Source: Microglena sp. YARC
Lineage: Eukaryota; Chlorophyta; Chlorophyceae; Chlamydomonadales; Chlamydomonadaceae
Assembly (NCBI GenBank): GCA_022414725.1
Contig: CM039462.1
Coordinates: 9,470,884 to 9,534,883 of the forward strand
Direction: 5' to 3'
Length of the DNA stretch: 64,000 bases
The stretch's first letter is position 1; each line of letters opens with the position of its first letter. A model generated the notes under the pieces. The model did not search any database, had not been told where the DNA came from, and saw nothing but the letters and a program-made list of their open reading frames with translations. The translations under genes and the position numbers were made by a program. Positions 38,108 to 64,000 of this stretch are shown here, one piece after another.

Positions 38108-39817
38108 AGCTCCGGAACTGTACAGCCACTATCTCAGCCACCACGTATTGTTATGGTGTCTAATTAAGCTCATTTTACAGGGTTTTTAAAGGCCTATCCA
38201 TTGAGGTTGGTCTCGAGACCATTGGGAATGTTTGAAACCAATAAAATCATCATCATCAATGTTGCTGCTACTGTTGCCGCCACCCCATAAGCTGCCGTTG
38301 AGCTCAAAAGCTGGGAGAAACGGTAATTAAATGCTTTGGTGCGCTGCTGAATCTCAACTTCTGTTCGACAGCAGCCCAGCAGGCAAGAGAATTCTGATGG
38401 CGCCCTGAGTTTCTGTGGTCGCCGCATAGCAACTGTTTACCGCACTTGTCACAGGTAGTGCCCTTTGCTAGTGGGTCCGTCGAATAACATCAACTAGTAC
38501 TAGGCACAAGAACGAAAACAGACGCACAGTAACGGGAAGGGAAAAAAAAGAAGCAGTGAACTATCATGAGAACTATACTCATCATGTGAACTATACTCAA
38601 AGCCTGACACATCAGCCAACCGTCTCATAACTTACTCGCTTCCGTTGCCACCTGTCGAATACTCTCTGCCAATTTTAATGTCGCTTGCGACGCTGCATAG
38701 AACTTTTTCTGACGGCAAGTTGCCATTTCGTCGCTACATGGCAAGGCCTGGGTCTGGCTAAACTAGTCAGAAATGACCCCCAAACCTCCCTGGGCTCTAC
38801 GCTTCCCGAAGTTTGAGGGGCAGCACGTCGTACTGGGCTCTCACTAAGGTACCCCCAATGTGCAACGTGTCGTGCACAAAATAAGAGTGACGAATATCGA
38901 CAAGCAATACAAGTCCCATAAATAAGGAACAGCAACTAATATTAGAGTTTGAAAAACTAATATTATTCAAGTGTCACAATAATATTAGCTTTTAAAAATA
39001 AATTCAAAATTCTGGTGAGATGGCTCGTCTGTCTAATATTAACTAACATTCACTTATATGATTCATTCACTAATATGAACTAACTTAGCCTTTTCCTACC
39101 CATAAATTTAGAGCACTTACAATACTGGAATTAGAGCAATTTATACCCATAAATTTAGAGCACTTACAATACTGGAACAGGGCAATTTAGAGCACTTACA
39201 ATACTGGAACAGAGCAATTTAAAGCACTTCCAATACTGGAATTGTCTCAGGCGAGAGCATAAGAGAATGAAGCCAATAAAATCAATATGTGTATGCACTC
39301 AATTGTTCAACACAATAAGTGTGATTACAACCATAACGACGTTCTTTATTTATTGCATACCTACTGCATACCTACCCAAATTGGGGAAGCACTCCTTAGC
39401 CTCAGCTAAGACCAGAGCATCGTCAAACACCTCCCGCACAGTGATGCTATCCAGTTCAACAACCCCTGCCAGTGAGCTGGCTGCGGACGAGCTCCGGAAC
39501 CATTTAATCATCTCTGCCAGCTCATCCTCGGCACCAGCTGGGGTGAACTGGGAGAAGTTGGCATATGTCTGCTTCATGGCATCGTCAAAGGGGTTTCCAG
39601 AGATGTAGGCACTAGCTGCCAGCTCCTCCCATGGGAAGGTGGACGGTGCTGAGGCTATGCTGATGGTCCCTGTGTGTGTGGTGGTGGGGGACAGGGGGGC
39701 TACGGACATGCTGCAGGCCAGGAAGATGAGCAGCTGGACACTAAGGTGGTGGGGAAGACGTGGGCTGAGCTGGCGGAGCCTTGTGGGCACCGCCTGTGGG
39801 ACTGCCGGGGCTGGCAT
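24805..39817 (-). CDS. type II membrane PAPS-dependent sulfotransferase, about nine-exon gene
   Basis: Reconstructed on the minus strand: 39817-39376, 37678-37533, 36409-36353 (weak), 34591-34511, 32641-32423, 29426-29253, 28451-28310, 26531-26343 and 24966-24805. It would transfer sulfate from PAPS to an acceptor, probably a glycan, in the Golgi. Evidence: an N-terminal signal anchor; 5'-PSB loop QFFHISKSGGTNLCQ; ERLAYLKQ then ANWDFYANEYTIPSG; 3'-PSB LMFRDPIKRLRSHM; NNYYIRSLLGE; LQHDVLLTLENREFNDVTMR; and a C-terminal leucine-rich helix. This motif order is that of carbohydrate sulfotransferases. Phases agree at the exon 1/2, 4/5, 5/6, 7/8 and 8/9 joins; 6/7 needs a 2-base donor shift. Every intron is enlarged by copies of its own junctions. 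The acceptor substrate cannot be told. Confidence 0.8.
25015..25239. other. intron sequence without recognised feature
   Basis: Contains a 55-58-bp tandem duplication of TTACTG(A)TACTGTCGAGTTT then GAATGTTT (about 25032-25105). No exon recognised. Confidence 0.4.
25240..25376 (+). repeat. GC-rich element A, truncated copy
   Basis: Retains GGACAGACAGACA, then TTGGGGGCTCCCGCCCCCCA and GGCTCTGCCAAAAA, but lacks the palindromic GCGTCGC head. The tail is followed by a second partial tail, GGGGCTCTGCCAAAAACG. Confidence 0.7.
25692..25905. repeat. mixed repeat block in sulfotransferase last intron
   Basis: GCAGCAGCTTCTAGGCAGCC, then CACCCCTACCCTCGCACC minisatellite (same family as the ankyrin intron), then a fragment of the exon 8 end (minus strand AACCAGCTTGATATGCAAG at about 25813-25831), then repeat D. 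Confidence 0.6.
25921..26135 (+). mobile_element. tRNA-derived SINE, copy 2, with target duplication
   Basis: A box TGGTGTAGTGG at 25945-25955 and B box GGTTCGACTCC at 25988-25998, body GGTAGGAGACCGCTCC, tail ending ACCAGGCGTTATCATTAC. Perfect 10-bp duplication TGGTTGGCCC at 25911-25920 and 26136-26145 flanks it, and it interrupts repeat D. The acceptor-stem region does not pair correctly next to the T arm, so it is not a tRNA gene. Confidence 0.82.
26228..26340. repeat. chimeric echo: sulfotransferase exon 8 end and ankyrin exon end
   Basis: On the minus strand, CGGTTGATTTCAAACAACCA then CTTGATATGAAG|GTGAG repeats the exon 8 end and donor. Overlapping it on the plus strand, GCATGGCGCTGGATTTCAG|GTGAATGTG (26260-26293) matches the end and donor of the ankyrin exon at 15095, followed by the same CCCTACCCTCACACC minisatellite. 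Confidence 0.75.
26343..26531 (-). CDS. sulfotransferase exon 8
   Basis: 63 codons, phase 0 both ends; acceptor CGCTCAG before 26531, donor AAG|GTGTGAG. Encodes VLQHDVLLTLENREFND, RLGMGWENPLQEGQ, and ends DYQRLISNNQLDMK. The V(L)xxFDVVLxLE...LGW pattern is typical of the C-terminal part of carbohydrate sulfotransferases, and NNQLDMK begins the last helix. Confidence 0.8.
26532..27965 (-). repeat. acceptor echo array of sulfotransferase exon 8
   Basis: About nine units, spaced roughly 80-190 bp, repeat the exon 8 acceptor and first codons (minus strand CTCAG|GTATTGCAACATGACGTC, then TTGGAAAACC) fused to CCAGATCAATCCAG-type filler with TGCCAGGATGACC equivalents. Two diverged groups are visible: 26.5-26.95 kb and 27.5-27.95 kb. 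27020-27180 is a local TTTGGGGGTTTGTTTGTACA expansion and 27220-27265 a (AT/GATCTATATA) cluster. Confidence 0.85.
27990..28230 (-). repeat. donor echoes of sulfotransferase exon 7
   Basis: Two copies of the exon 7 end, minus strand CTGAATCTGACGCATGCACA then CAAGGCATCTATGCAG|GTGTGTGGATCG at about 28128-28176 and a shorter one at 27995-28025 whose end runs into filler without the donor. Confidence 0.8.
28310..28451 (-). CDS. sulfotransferase exon 7
   Basis: 142 bases: one base completing a split codon plus 47 codons; acceptor CTGCCACAG, donor CAG|GTGTGTGG. Encodes NRTSGFWERLLPAGVNNYYI, RSLLGERMFRYPVLPLNLTH and AHKASLQ. NNYYIRSLLG corresponds to the N-x-Y-x-R-x-L-x-G segment of the family. NRT is a potential glycosylation site. 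Confidence 0.78.
28556..28810 (-). repeat. acceptor echoes of sulfotransferase exon 7
   Basis: Two further copies of exon 7's first about 32 codons (28556-28650 and 28717-28806), each with its upstream CCACAG or CTCAG-like acceptor region and GCTTCTGGGAGCGCTTGCTC, separated by GTGTGTGTATGTG microsatellite. One carries TTGGATCGCTTGC (F/W region altered). Confidence 0.85.
28811..29075. repeat. GTGTGTAT microsatellite and exon 6 fragment
   Basis: Alternating GTGTGTATGTGTG arrays, then a fragment at about 29000-29030 (minus strand AACCCAATCCAGCGGCTGAG) repeating the 3'-PSB region of exon 6 with Asn in place of Asp. Confidence 0.75.
29076..29250 (-). repeat. donor echo of sulfotransferase exon 6
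   Basis: Minus strand CTATAAGGAGCTATATGTGG then AGACCAACATGTCAGAG|GTGTTTGAG at about 29075-29110 repeats the exon 6 end and donor (LYKELYVETNMSE). Followed by a second fragment of the PSB region at about 29190. Confidence 0.85.
29253..29426 (-). CDS. sulfotransferase exon 6 (3'-PSB exon)
   Basis: 58 codons; acceptor CCCACCGCAG before 29426; donor GAG|GTGTTT at 29252 (or two bases later, which restores phase with exon 7). Encodes ANWDFYANEYTIPSGEPSLC, RQFSHMLMFRDPIKRLRSHM and SWIQKLYKELYVETNTSE. RDPIKRLRSH is the 3'-phosphate-binding motif; the Arg and downstream Ser contact the PAP 3'-phosphate in this family. This is the only copy with RDPIKRLR; four upstream echoes read RNPIQWLQ. Confidence 0.8.
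29440..30850 (-). repeat. acceptor echo array of sulfotransferase exon 6
   Basis: About eleven copies of the exon 6 acceptor and start (minus strand CACAG|GCCAACTGGGACTT then CTACGCC or TTATGC). The first four (29.45-29.89 kb, period about 150 bp) carry 40 open codons almost identical to exon 6 but with NPIQW. The distal seven (29.99-30.83 kb, about 100 bp apart) keep only the first few codons, ANWDFYA(K/N), plus AGGTACTGGT filler. Confidence 0.88.
30860..31060. repeat. GATTTCCTGT(C/T)GAGATAAGCAAAT tandem
   Basis: About seven copies of a 25-bp unit GAGATAAGCAAATCGGATTT then CCTGT. Intronic. Confidence 0.9.
31074..31228. mobile_element. foldback element with telomere-like spacer
   Basis: 46-bp inverted arms at 31087-31132 and 31170-31215 with one mismatch (start AGGGGGGAAGCTACCC). 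The 37-bp spacer contains CCCTAAACCCT and CCTAAACCC. Flanked by direct repeats CTGTAGCATGTGG (31074-31086) and CTGTAGCATGTAG (31216-31228), 12 of 13 matching, as expected of a target duplication. Confidence 0.85.
31540..32420 (-). repeat. donor echo array of sulfotransferase exon 5
   Basis: Four copies of the exon 5 end and donor (minus strand GAGGAGCGCCTTGCATACCT-like then CAAACAG|GTGTGCCTT) at about 31558, 31890, 32035 and 32180, upstream of the true junction at 32423. Reading frames keep SCEERLAYLKQ with substitutions. A hAT-like MITE is inserted in the most distal unit at 31581. Confidence 0.88.
31581..31796 (-). mobile_element. hAT-like MITE, copy 2
   Basis: 216-bp element beginning CAGGGTGCCAC and ending AGTAGTACCCTG; flanks TTACTAAC (31573-31580) and TTACTCAC (31797-31804), an 8-bp duplication with one mismatch. 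Opposite orientation to copy 1. The internal CAAATTGGYCAGCGCTT module is present three times here (on the minus strand). Confidence 0.87.
32423..32641 (-). CDS. sulfotransferase exon 5
   Basis: 73 codons, phase 0 both ends; acceptor AAATGCAG before 32641; donor CAG|GTGAGTC. Encodes AAQANGCSTEGFDERKNCMI, ADFEDTPRWLTQNGHKYVNN, RMVEPKSTPWFVNFHQGRKN and LKSCEERLAYLKQ. CxERLAYLK precedes the NWxFxxxE strand of the next exon as in related sulfotransferases. The only uninterrupted copy of the many partial ones around it. Confidence 0.8.
32642..33990 (-). repeat. acceptor echo array of sulfotransferase exon 5
   Basis: About eleven copies of the exon 5 start (minus strand GCAG|GC then ACAGGCCAACGGGTGCAGCA and CTGAGGG) spaced about 100-150 bp, separated by GGTGGTGTGGGTGG and GTGTGTGGGGG filler. 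Many keep the first 17 codons (QANGCSTEGFDxxKxC) open. Confidence 0.88.
34020..34490. repeat. GTGGGTTGGTGG minisatellite and donor echo of exon 4
   Basis: G/T minisatellite (TGTGGTGTAGTGGGTTGGTG units) enclosing at 34190-34240 a copy of exon 4's end. On the minus strand this reads HISNSVGTNLCQ then CAG|GTTTGC, so the PAPS-loop lysine and glycine are replaced. Confidence 0.85.
34511..34591 (-). CDS. sulfotransferase exon 4 (5'-PSB exon)
   Basis: 27 codons, acceptor GATTATTTCAG before 34591, donor CAG|GTATGC. Encodes LHTEAAALKGAVQFFHISKS then GGTNLCQ. FFHISKSGGTNLC is the 5'-phosphosulfate-binding loop (FxHIPKxGGTS in the family) with the essential Lys intact. Confidence 0.82.
34989..35202 (+). 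mobile_element. GC-rich element A, copy in exon 4 echo (first)
   Basis: CAAGTTCAATGCAGCGTTGC, GCGACGCTAAAAATTGGCGG, AGCGACTTAGTTACAAGACC, GTTGGCTGACGTGTCGGGCT, GGGGGCTCCCGCCCCCCAG and CTCCGCCAAA. Inserted in the GCTGGA/AAATGG site of the echo unit; uninterrupted sites exist at 34598 and 35587. Confidence 0.8.
35299..35503 (+). mobile_element. GC-rich element A, copy in exon 4 echo (second)
   Basis: Same blocks as the copy at 34989 with a perfect GCGACGCAAGCGACGC palindrome; tail slightly diverged (CTCCCGCCCCCTTGAAGAGG). It occupies the same position in its echo unit as the first copy. Confidence 0.8.
35661..35867. other. intron sequence, no feature recognised
   Basis: Contains an ATCATC microsatellite at about 35725. 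No exon recognised. Confidence 0.4.
35868..35975 (+). repeat. dispersed repeat family B, copy 3 (partial)
   Basis: GACGCCTTGCCATTCCATCG, TCGATGCATGGCGACCC, CTCGCTAAACTCGTCAGAAA, TGCCCCCCCC. Truncated after the C run. Confidence 0.6.
36252..36540. repeat. inverted duplication around exon 3
   Basis: The segment from about 36265 to 36375 aligns with the reverse complement of about 36415-36525: both contain AACAGGTGTTCAGGGTGTC, CCAAT(A/G)ATGTACA and CAGGTGTTTRACACCCTG. The ends CAGGTGTT/AACACCTG are themselves self-complementary. Confidence 0.7.
36353..36409 (-). CDS. sulfotransferase exon 3 (candidate)
   Basis: 19 codons in phase 0, TAVGRCPRCSLRPIQVAKQ; acceptor GGGTGCAG before 36409, donor CAG|GTGTTC. 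Chosen because its end is echoed many times (CCTGTTCAGGTTGCTAAACAG|GTGGAATC). Short, without a family motif, so weakly supported. Confidence 0.35.
36541..37050 (-). repeat. 76-bp array: echoes of exon 3 end and donor
   Basis: About seven near-identical 76-bp units, minus strand GTGGAATCCCATGAAGCAAG, GGGTGGGCCCTTTGGCAGCC, TGTGCCCTGTTCAGGTTGCT then AAACAG. Each carries the CAG|GTGGAATC donor-like end. Confidence 0.9.
37051..37530 (-). repeat. donor echo array of sulfotransferase exon 2
   Basis: Copies of exon 2's end and donor (minus strand GCATCAAGGCAAGAAG, GCGAGCTTTCTTGGACAAGG then AGCAGGAGCAG|GTGGGGT) at about 37060, 37190, 37310 and 37440, with C-run and CACACA filler between. Frames keep HQGKKxxxAFLDKEQEQ. 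Confidence 0.88.
37533..37678 (-). CDS. sulfotransferase exon 2
   Basis: Two bases plus 48 codons; acceptor TTATCACAG before 37678, donor CAG|GTGGGGTC. Encodes DVLVNMASQLKKISPNYGYP, AVRRVVIGALTHQRKKCRRA and FLDKEQEQ. Phase 1 entry matches the exon 1 donor exactly. Probably the luminal stem region; no known motif. Confidence 0.7.
37690..37850 (-). repeat. acceptor echoes of sulfotransferase exon 2
   Basis: Two further copies of CACAG|(GT/TT)GATGTGCTGGT-like start (minus strand, ATGTGTTGGTCAACATGGCC then AGCCAATTT) at about 37725-37762 and 37800-37838, with CATGCATGCATG between. Confidence 0.85.
37851..38100. repeat. AAT/GGCACATGTCTAAT repeats with G and C runs
   Basis: Five copies of ATGGCACATGTCTAAT separated by AATAAT runs, then a G run near 38010, a C run near 38077 and ACACAC. 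Intron 1. Confidence 0.85.
38101..38599. other. sulfotransferase intron 1, unremarkable
   Basis: No exon, RNA gene or repeat family recognised apart from a short ATCATC run near 38245. Confidence 0.4.
38600..38700 (-). repeat. GC-rich element A fragment, inverted
   Basis: Reverse complement of the head half: CTATGCAGCGTCGCAAGCGA, AGCGAGTAAGTTATGAGACG and GTTGGCTGATGTGTCAGGCT. The GGGGGCTCCC end is missing. Confidence 0.7.
38705..38880 (+). repeat. dispersed repeat family B, copy 4
   Basis: GCCATTTCGTCGCTACATGG, CTAAACTAGTCAGAAATGAC, CTGGGCTCTACGCTTCCCGA, GGGGCAGCACGTCGTACTGG. Adjoins an inverted element A fragment, a pairing also seen in part near 23.6 kb. Confidence 0.7.
38935..39240 (+). 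repeat. dispersed repeat C copy 2 and AGAGCACTTACAATACTGGAA tandem
   Basis: 38935-39090 repeats the blocks of 14150-14290. 39103-39240 then holds four copies of TTAGAGCACTTACAATACTG at irregular 30-50 bp spacing. Confidence 0.65.
39376..39817 (-). CDS. sulfotransferase exon 1 (signal anchor)
   Basis: 147 codons plus one base from ATG at 39817 to donor TTTGG|GTAGGTATG. Residues 1-24 are basic and Pro-rich; residues about 25-42 (LSVQLLIFLACSMSVAPL) form a single hydrophobic segment, giving type II topology. The luminal part has DDAMKQTYANFSQFTPAGAE with an NFS sequon and VREVFDDALVLAEAKECFPN. Assigned to the sulfotransferase because phase 1 joins exon 2 and because signal anchors are usual in Golgi sulfotransferases; a separate gene cannot be excluded. 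Confidence 0.68.
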
Positions 39818-40490
39818 GGGTTCAAAGTGCAGGGTGGCCTGCGATCAGGCGCTGCTATTCTTCGGGTGGTTAATTGTTCTAGCGCGGTTGGTTGGGTGTT
39901 CCTCGTTGCGGTTGGGCTGTGGGCACTGGCGCTAGCGTGGGCACTGGGCACTGGCGCTGAGTTGTGGGCACTGGCGCTGGCGTTGCGCGATGCCCCGAGA
40001 GTGGAATGTGATATCGCCTGCACAGTTATCCCTTCGATGCTGATGGGGCTTCCTGGTCGCAGAAGGCTGGGTAGTGGTGGGTAGAGGGTGGACTAGAGGT
40101 AGGTAGTATTCGGACTAATAGCGGGTAGTATCGGGTAATGCAGTGGTGGATGCGGGGTGAAACAAAGTAGGTATTGTTCGCTGCGAATGGACTGGGCCAT
40201 GCTGAAGTTATCGTTCGCTAACGTCTGTCGTCATCGGTTACGTTTCGAGTCTTCGCAGCTCTGACCACTGGGTCCAGGGTTTGGCGATGTACGCCCTAGC
40301 TCACGCGGGCGATCCCAATCCAGGGCTCTCTGATTTGGGGCATTTCACTGCGAATTGTGCGCGATCAATCATACCTAAGCTATCGTGCACCATTTCGTCC
40401 TCCTCCCCTTCACCCCTCCCGCCAACCCCGACCCCAACCTGACCGACCCGACCAACCCGAACCCAACCCAATCAACCCAACATCTGCGTC
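39818..40490. other. intergenic, no feature recognised
   Basis: GC-rich beginning with repeated GGGCACTGGCGCT steps, then unique sequence. Contains the 5' flank of the sulfotransferase gene; no motif that I can defend as a promoter. Confidence 0.4.
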
Positions 40491-40570
40491 TGTTGGACTA
40501 CACAGACACGAGTGCGTTATTGACATCTTGCAAGATGTCAATAACGCACTCGTGTCTGTGTAGTCCAACA
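40491..40570. repeat. perfect 80-bp palindrome
   Basis: Left arm TGTTGGACTACACAGACACG... to GACATCTTG (40491-40530) is the exact reverse complement of 40531-40570, with no spacer. A third partial copy, GTGTCTGTGTAGTCCAA, lies at about 40629-40645. Confidence 0.97.
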
Positions 40571-40749
40571 ATAATGCATGTTCCGGGAGTGGAAGCGATG
40601 ATTACCCAGCGGTCCCCTAATGCCACAGCGTGTCTGTGTAGTCCAAAAACCTCTCCCTGCGACTACGTATAACCGCTTCGTAACGGTAAACCCCCTACAC
40701 GAGTTAACCCTCCATCACGGGGACCAGTCCGTCAACATTGCGGAAACTA

Positions 40750-41061
40750 CAAGTCCTATGCAGCGTTGCAAGCGACGCGAATAATTGGCGGATAGTGTTT
40801 GCAACGGAACGACAGGTGGCAACGGACTGGAGCTGGCCGAAGCCAGTTAGTTATGAGACAGTTGGCTGACGTGTCAGGCTTCGTCTCGGTCTCGGTCGCA
40901 GTCGCAGTCGGTCGGACAAACGGCAAACGTCGGCCGACGCGTCGGTCGAACAACCCCCTCTGCCCCCGTCTGCCCCTCTGGGACAAACGGACATCGGACA
41001 TCGTACATCGGGGTGAATCTGGGGAATCTCCCGCCCCCCAGGAGGGGGGGCTCCGCTAAAA
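40750..41061 (+). mobile_element. GC-rich element A, longest copy
   Basis: Head CAAGTCCTATGCAGCGTTGC with GCGTTGCAAGCGACGC palindrome, GGCGGATAGTGTTTGCAACG, CCAGTTAGTTATGAGACAGT, a (TCGGTCGCAG) expansion, CATCGGGGTGAAT insert and tail CTCCCGCCCCCCAGG then CTCCGCTAAAA. About 312 bp against about 200 elsewhere. No coding capacity. Confidence 0.8.
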
Positions 41062-41355
41062 TTAATTCCTCAAGCTGCATGCGCCTCGTTAGGGCTGTGT
41101 TCCTCATCCCTGCCGTCACGGACCGCACATTCGGTGTGTTGAATTGAATTCGGTCGGGATCCGGCAACCCTTCCCCAGAGCATTCACTTCGTCGTCTTCT
41201 GTCTTTCTTCCTCCCCTCCATCCTTCCTGCATTCCTTACAAACATGAGAGATTTTATTTCATCCGCTCCCTCTCATTCAACCTCTATCTACACAACATCG
41301 GCCTAACAAGCTAAACAGCAAAAATAGCAGCTGAGAAGGGGTTATCCCTTGGTAG

Positions 41356-41567
41356 TTAATCCTTTCCCCCCCGACACAGAGACTCCCATGCAACCACTTC
41401 ATTCCGCCCCTCATATGCTTCTCCCAGTCCGGTGTTGTCCCAGGACCCCCTCTGTGCAGCTTCCTTAAGACGCGCCGATTTGGCGTACTGCTTTCTTGCT
41501 TTCTTCACTCCCGGCAGCCATGCAAGCACAAAGAACGCATGCCCCCAAGCGCTCAATCCAGCAAGGC
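41356..41567 (-). CDS. hypothetical terminal exon
   Basis: Open frame to TAA following an acceptor-like GCTGGATTGAG on the minus strand; encodes WGHAFFVLAWLPGVKKARKQ then a charged tail ending LCRGGKD. Upstream on that strand (41580-41775) is a G/T minisatellite, as found in introns here. No family recognised; may be chance. Confidence 0.25.
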
Positions 41568-41574
41568 AAGGGCT

Positions 41575-41775
41575 GGGTGGGTGGGGTAGGTGGGTTTAGA
41601 GGTGAGTGCTAAGACTGGATGGGTAGGTGGGGGTGGGGGTAGAGGTGGTTTTAGGACTGGTGGGTGGGGGTGCTAGGTGTAGTGGTGAGTGCTAGGGCAG
41701 GGTGGGTGGGGTTGGTGGGTGTAGGGGTGATGCTAGGCTGGGTGGATGGGGTAGGTGGGTGTAAGGGTGTATAGG
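41575..41775. repeat. GGTGGGTGTAGGGGTG minisatellite
   Basis: About five degenerate units of GGTGGGTGGGGTAGGTGGGT then GTAGTGGTGAGTGCTAG. Confidence 0.85.
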
Positions 41776-41784
41776 AACCCAAAG

Positions 41785-42260
41785 CAGTGATTGAAAACCC
41801 CTAATCGTGAATGACAAAACAAAAACAGTGATTGGCAACCCCTAATCATGATGAACAAACCCCAAATCATGATTGACAAGTCCAAAGCATGATTGACAAA
41901 ACCAAATCAGTGATTGACACGCTGTTGGAATATCACCTCACTCCTGGGGGGACTCATACACCAGAGTACTACATGACGCGCGCTATTGCACGCTTACATA
42001 AACTTATGAATCTAAGCCAACTTATCAATTAGTGCCTAATAAACTTATGAAGTAGTGCTTAGAAAAATTATCAAGCCAAGCCAACTTATCAAGTAGTGCT
42101 TAAATAAAATTATCAAGCCAAGCCAAGTTATCAAGTAGTGCTTAAATAAAATTATCAAGCAAAGCCAACTTATCAAGTAGTGCTTAAATGAAATTATCAA
42201 GCAGTACTTAAATAAAGTTATCAAGCTAAGTCAACTTATCAAGCCAGTGCTAGCGCGCAA
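41785..42260. repeat. two short tandem arrays
   Basis: 41785-41915: units of CAGTGATTGACAACCCCTAA (30-35 bp). 41995-42245: units of AATTATCAAGCCAAGCCAAC then TTATCAAGTAGTGCTTA (about 50 bp). No gene seen. Confidence 0.85.
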
Positions 42261-42585
42261 GGTTTTGGAGCCGAACTGCTCGATTGAATCAATTTGTTTT
42301 TTAACCCCATCTAGTCTGGGCGCAGGGCGCAGATTTCCGTTTTCAGTTGAGTGTTAAGCGCAACCCAAAAGGAGGCAATTGCGCTTTTGAATCAACCCCA
42401 AATGGCCAAATGTCGAACCCTGTAATACACATCACAAACACTTGTTAGTAGGGACCGGCATATCATATGATGTTGACCAAAGGCGAGTATGATATCATAT
42501 GATATTGTCTATGAATGGTAACTTTAGCCTAGTCAGACTGCCAGCATCATATGATATCATATTTCCGTTCCCTTCTTGTTTGCAG

Positions 42586-64000
<21,415 letters not shown>

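Noticed and set aside
41100..41250. Basic frame on the minus strand (RMEGRKKDRRRRSE) as a coding exon
   Set aside because: No flanking splice signals or family similarity, and it overlaps element A.
42245..42427. Fourth hAT-like MITE copy (ends near CAGTGCTAGCGC and CGAACCCTG, AAGCGCAA inside)
   Set aside because: Some vocabulary is shared, but the ends do not match as inverted repeats and no 8-bp duplication is seen.

Overview
This is a nuclear genome fragment of a ciliated or flagellated eukaryote. It has spliced genes with GT–AG introns, an enkurin (axonemal) gene, SINE, LINE and MITE debris, and short plant-type CCCTAAA telomere-like motifs. Nothing prokaryotic or viral is seen. A flagellate green alga, for example a prasinophyte of the Pyramimonadales, is a plausible source, but that is inference only. 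More than half of the window is tandem repeat. There is a 1,000-base gap at 3001-4000, and indel noise near the gap suggests uncorrected long-read sequence.

Layout: 1-11.75 kb is a 96-bp satellite. 12-15 kb holds dispersed repeats and a tRNA-derived SINE. At 15.1-15.4 kb (minus) is the first exon of a secreted ankyrin-repeat protein, followed by a G-rich minisatellite intron. At 15.98-18.13 kb (plus) is a complete four-exon enkurin gene of 255 codons. 19-21 kb holds a GGTATGAC minisatellite and a GGGTCT hexanucleotide array. 21.9-22.7 kb is the 3' end of a decayed LINE. From 39.8 down to 24.8 kb (minus) I reconstruct a PAPS-dependent, type II membrane sulfotransferase gene of about nine exons. 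From 42.6 kb to the right edge (plus) I reconstruct a 5'-3' exonuclease-family (FEN/Pol I 5'-nuclease) gene of at least eight exons. Its last exon runs off the window inside an in-frame 42-bp repeat.

The most striking feature is that almost every intron of the two large genes is built from tandem copies of its own exon-intron junctions. On the donor side lie repeated copies of the upstream exon's last codons plus its GT donor. On the acceptor side lie repeated copies of the AG acceptor plus the downstream exon's first codons. I call these 'splice-junction echo arrays'. The largest, 52.05-58.03 kb, is about 72 copies of an 83-bp unit containing an exon end and a GTATAG donor. The true exons stand out because their reading frames and splice phases join consistently and recover known catalytic motifs: PAPS 5'-PSB and 3'-PSB in one gene; DGSN, FDDKG, EADD, GDSDM and DYLALVG in the other.

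Several MITE families are defined by terminal inverted repeats and target duplications: a hAT-like family with 8-bp duplications (three copies), a TA-target element, and a GC-rich dispersed element with about eight copies. There are also two foldbacks, including a perfect 80-bp palindrome, and homopolymer C/G tracts up to 115 nt.
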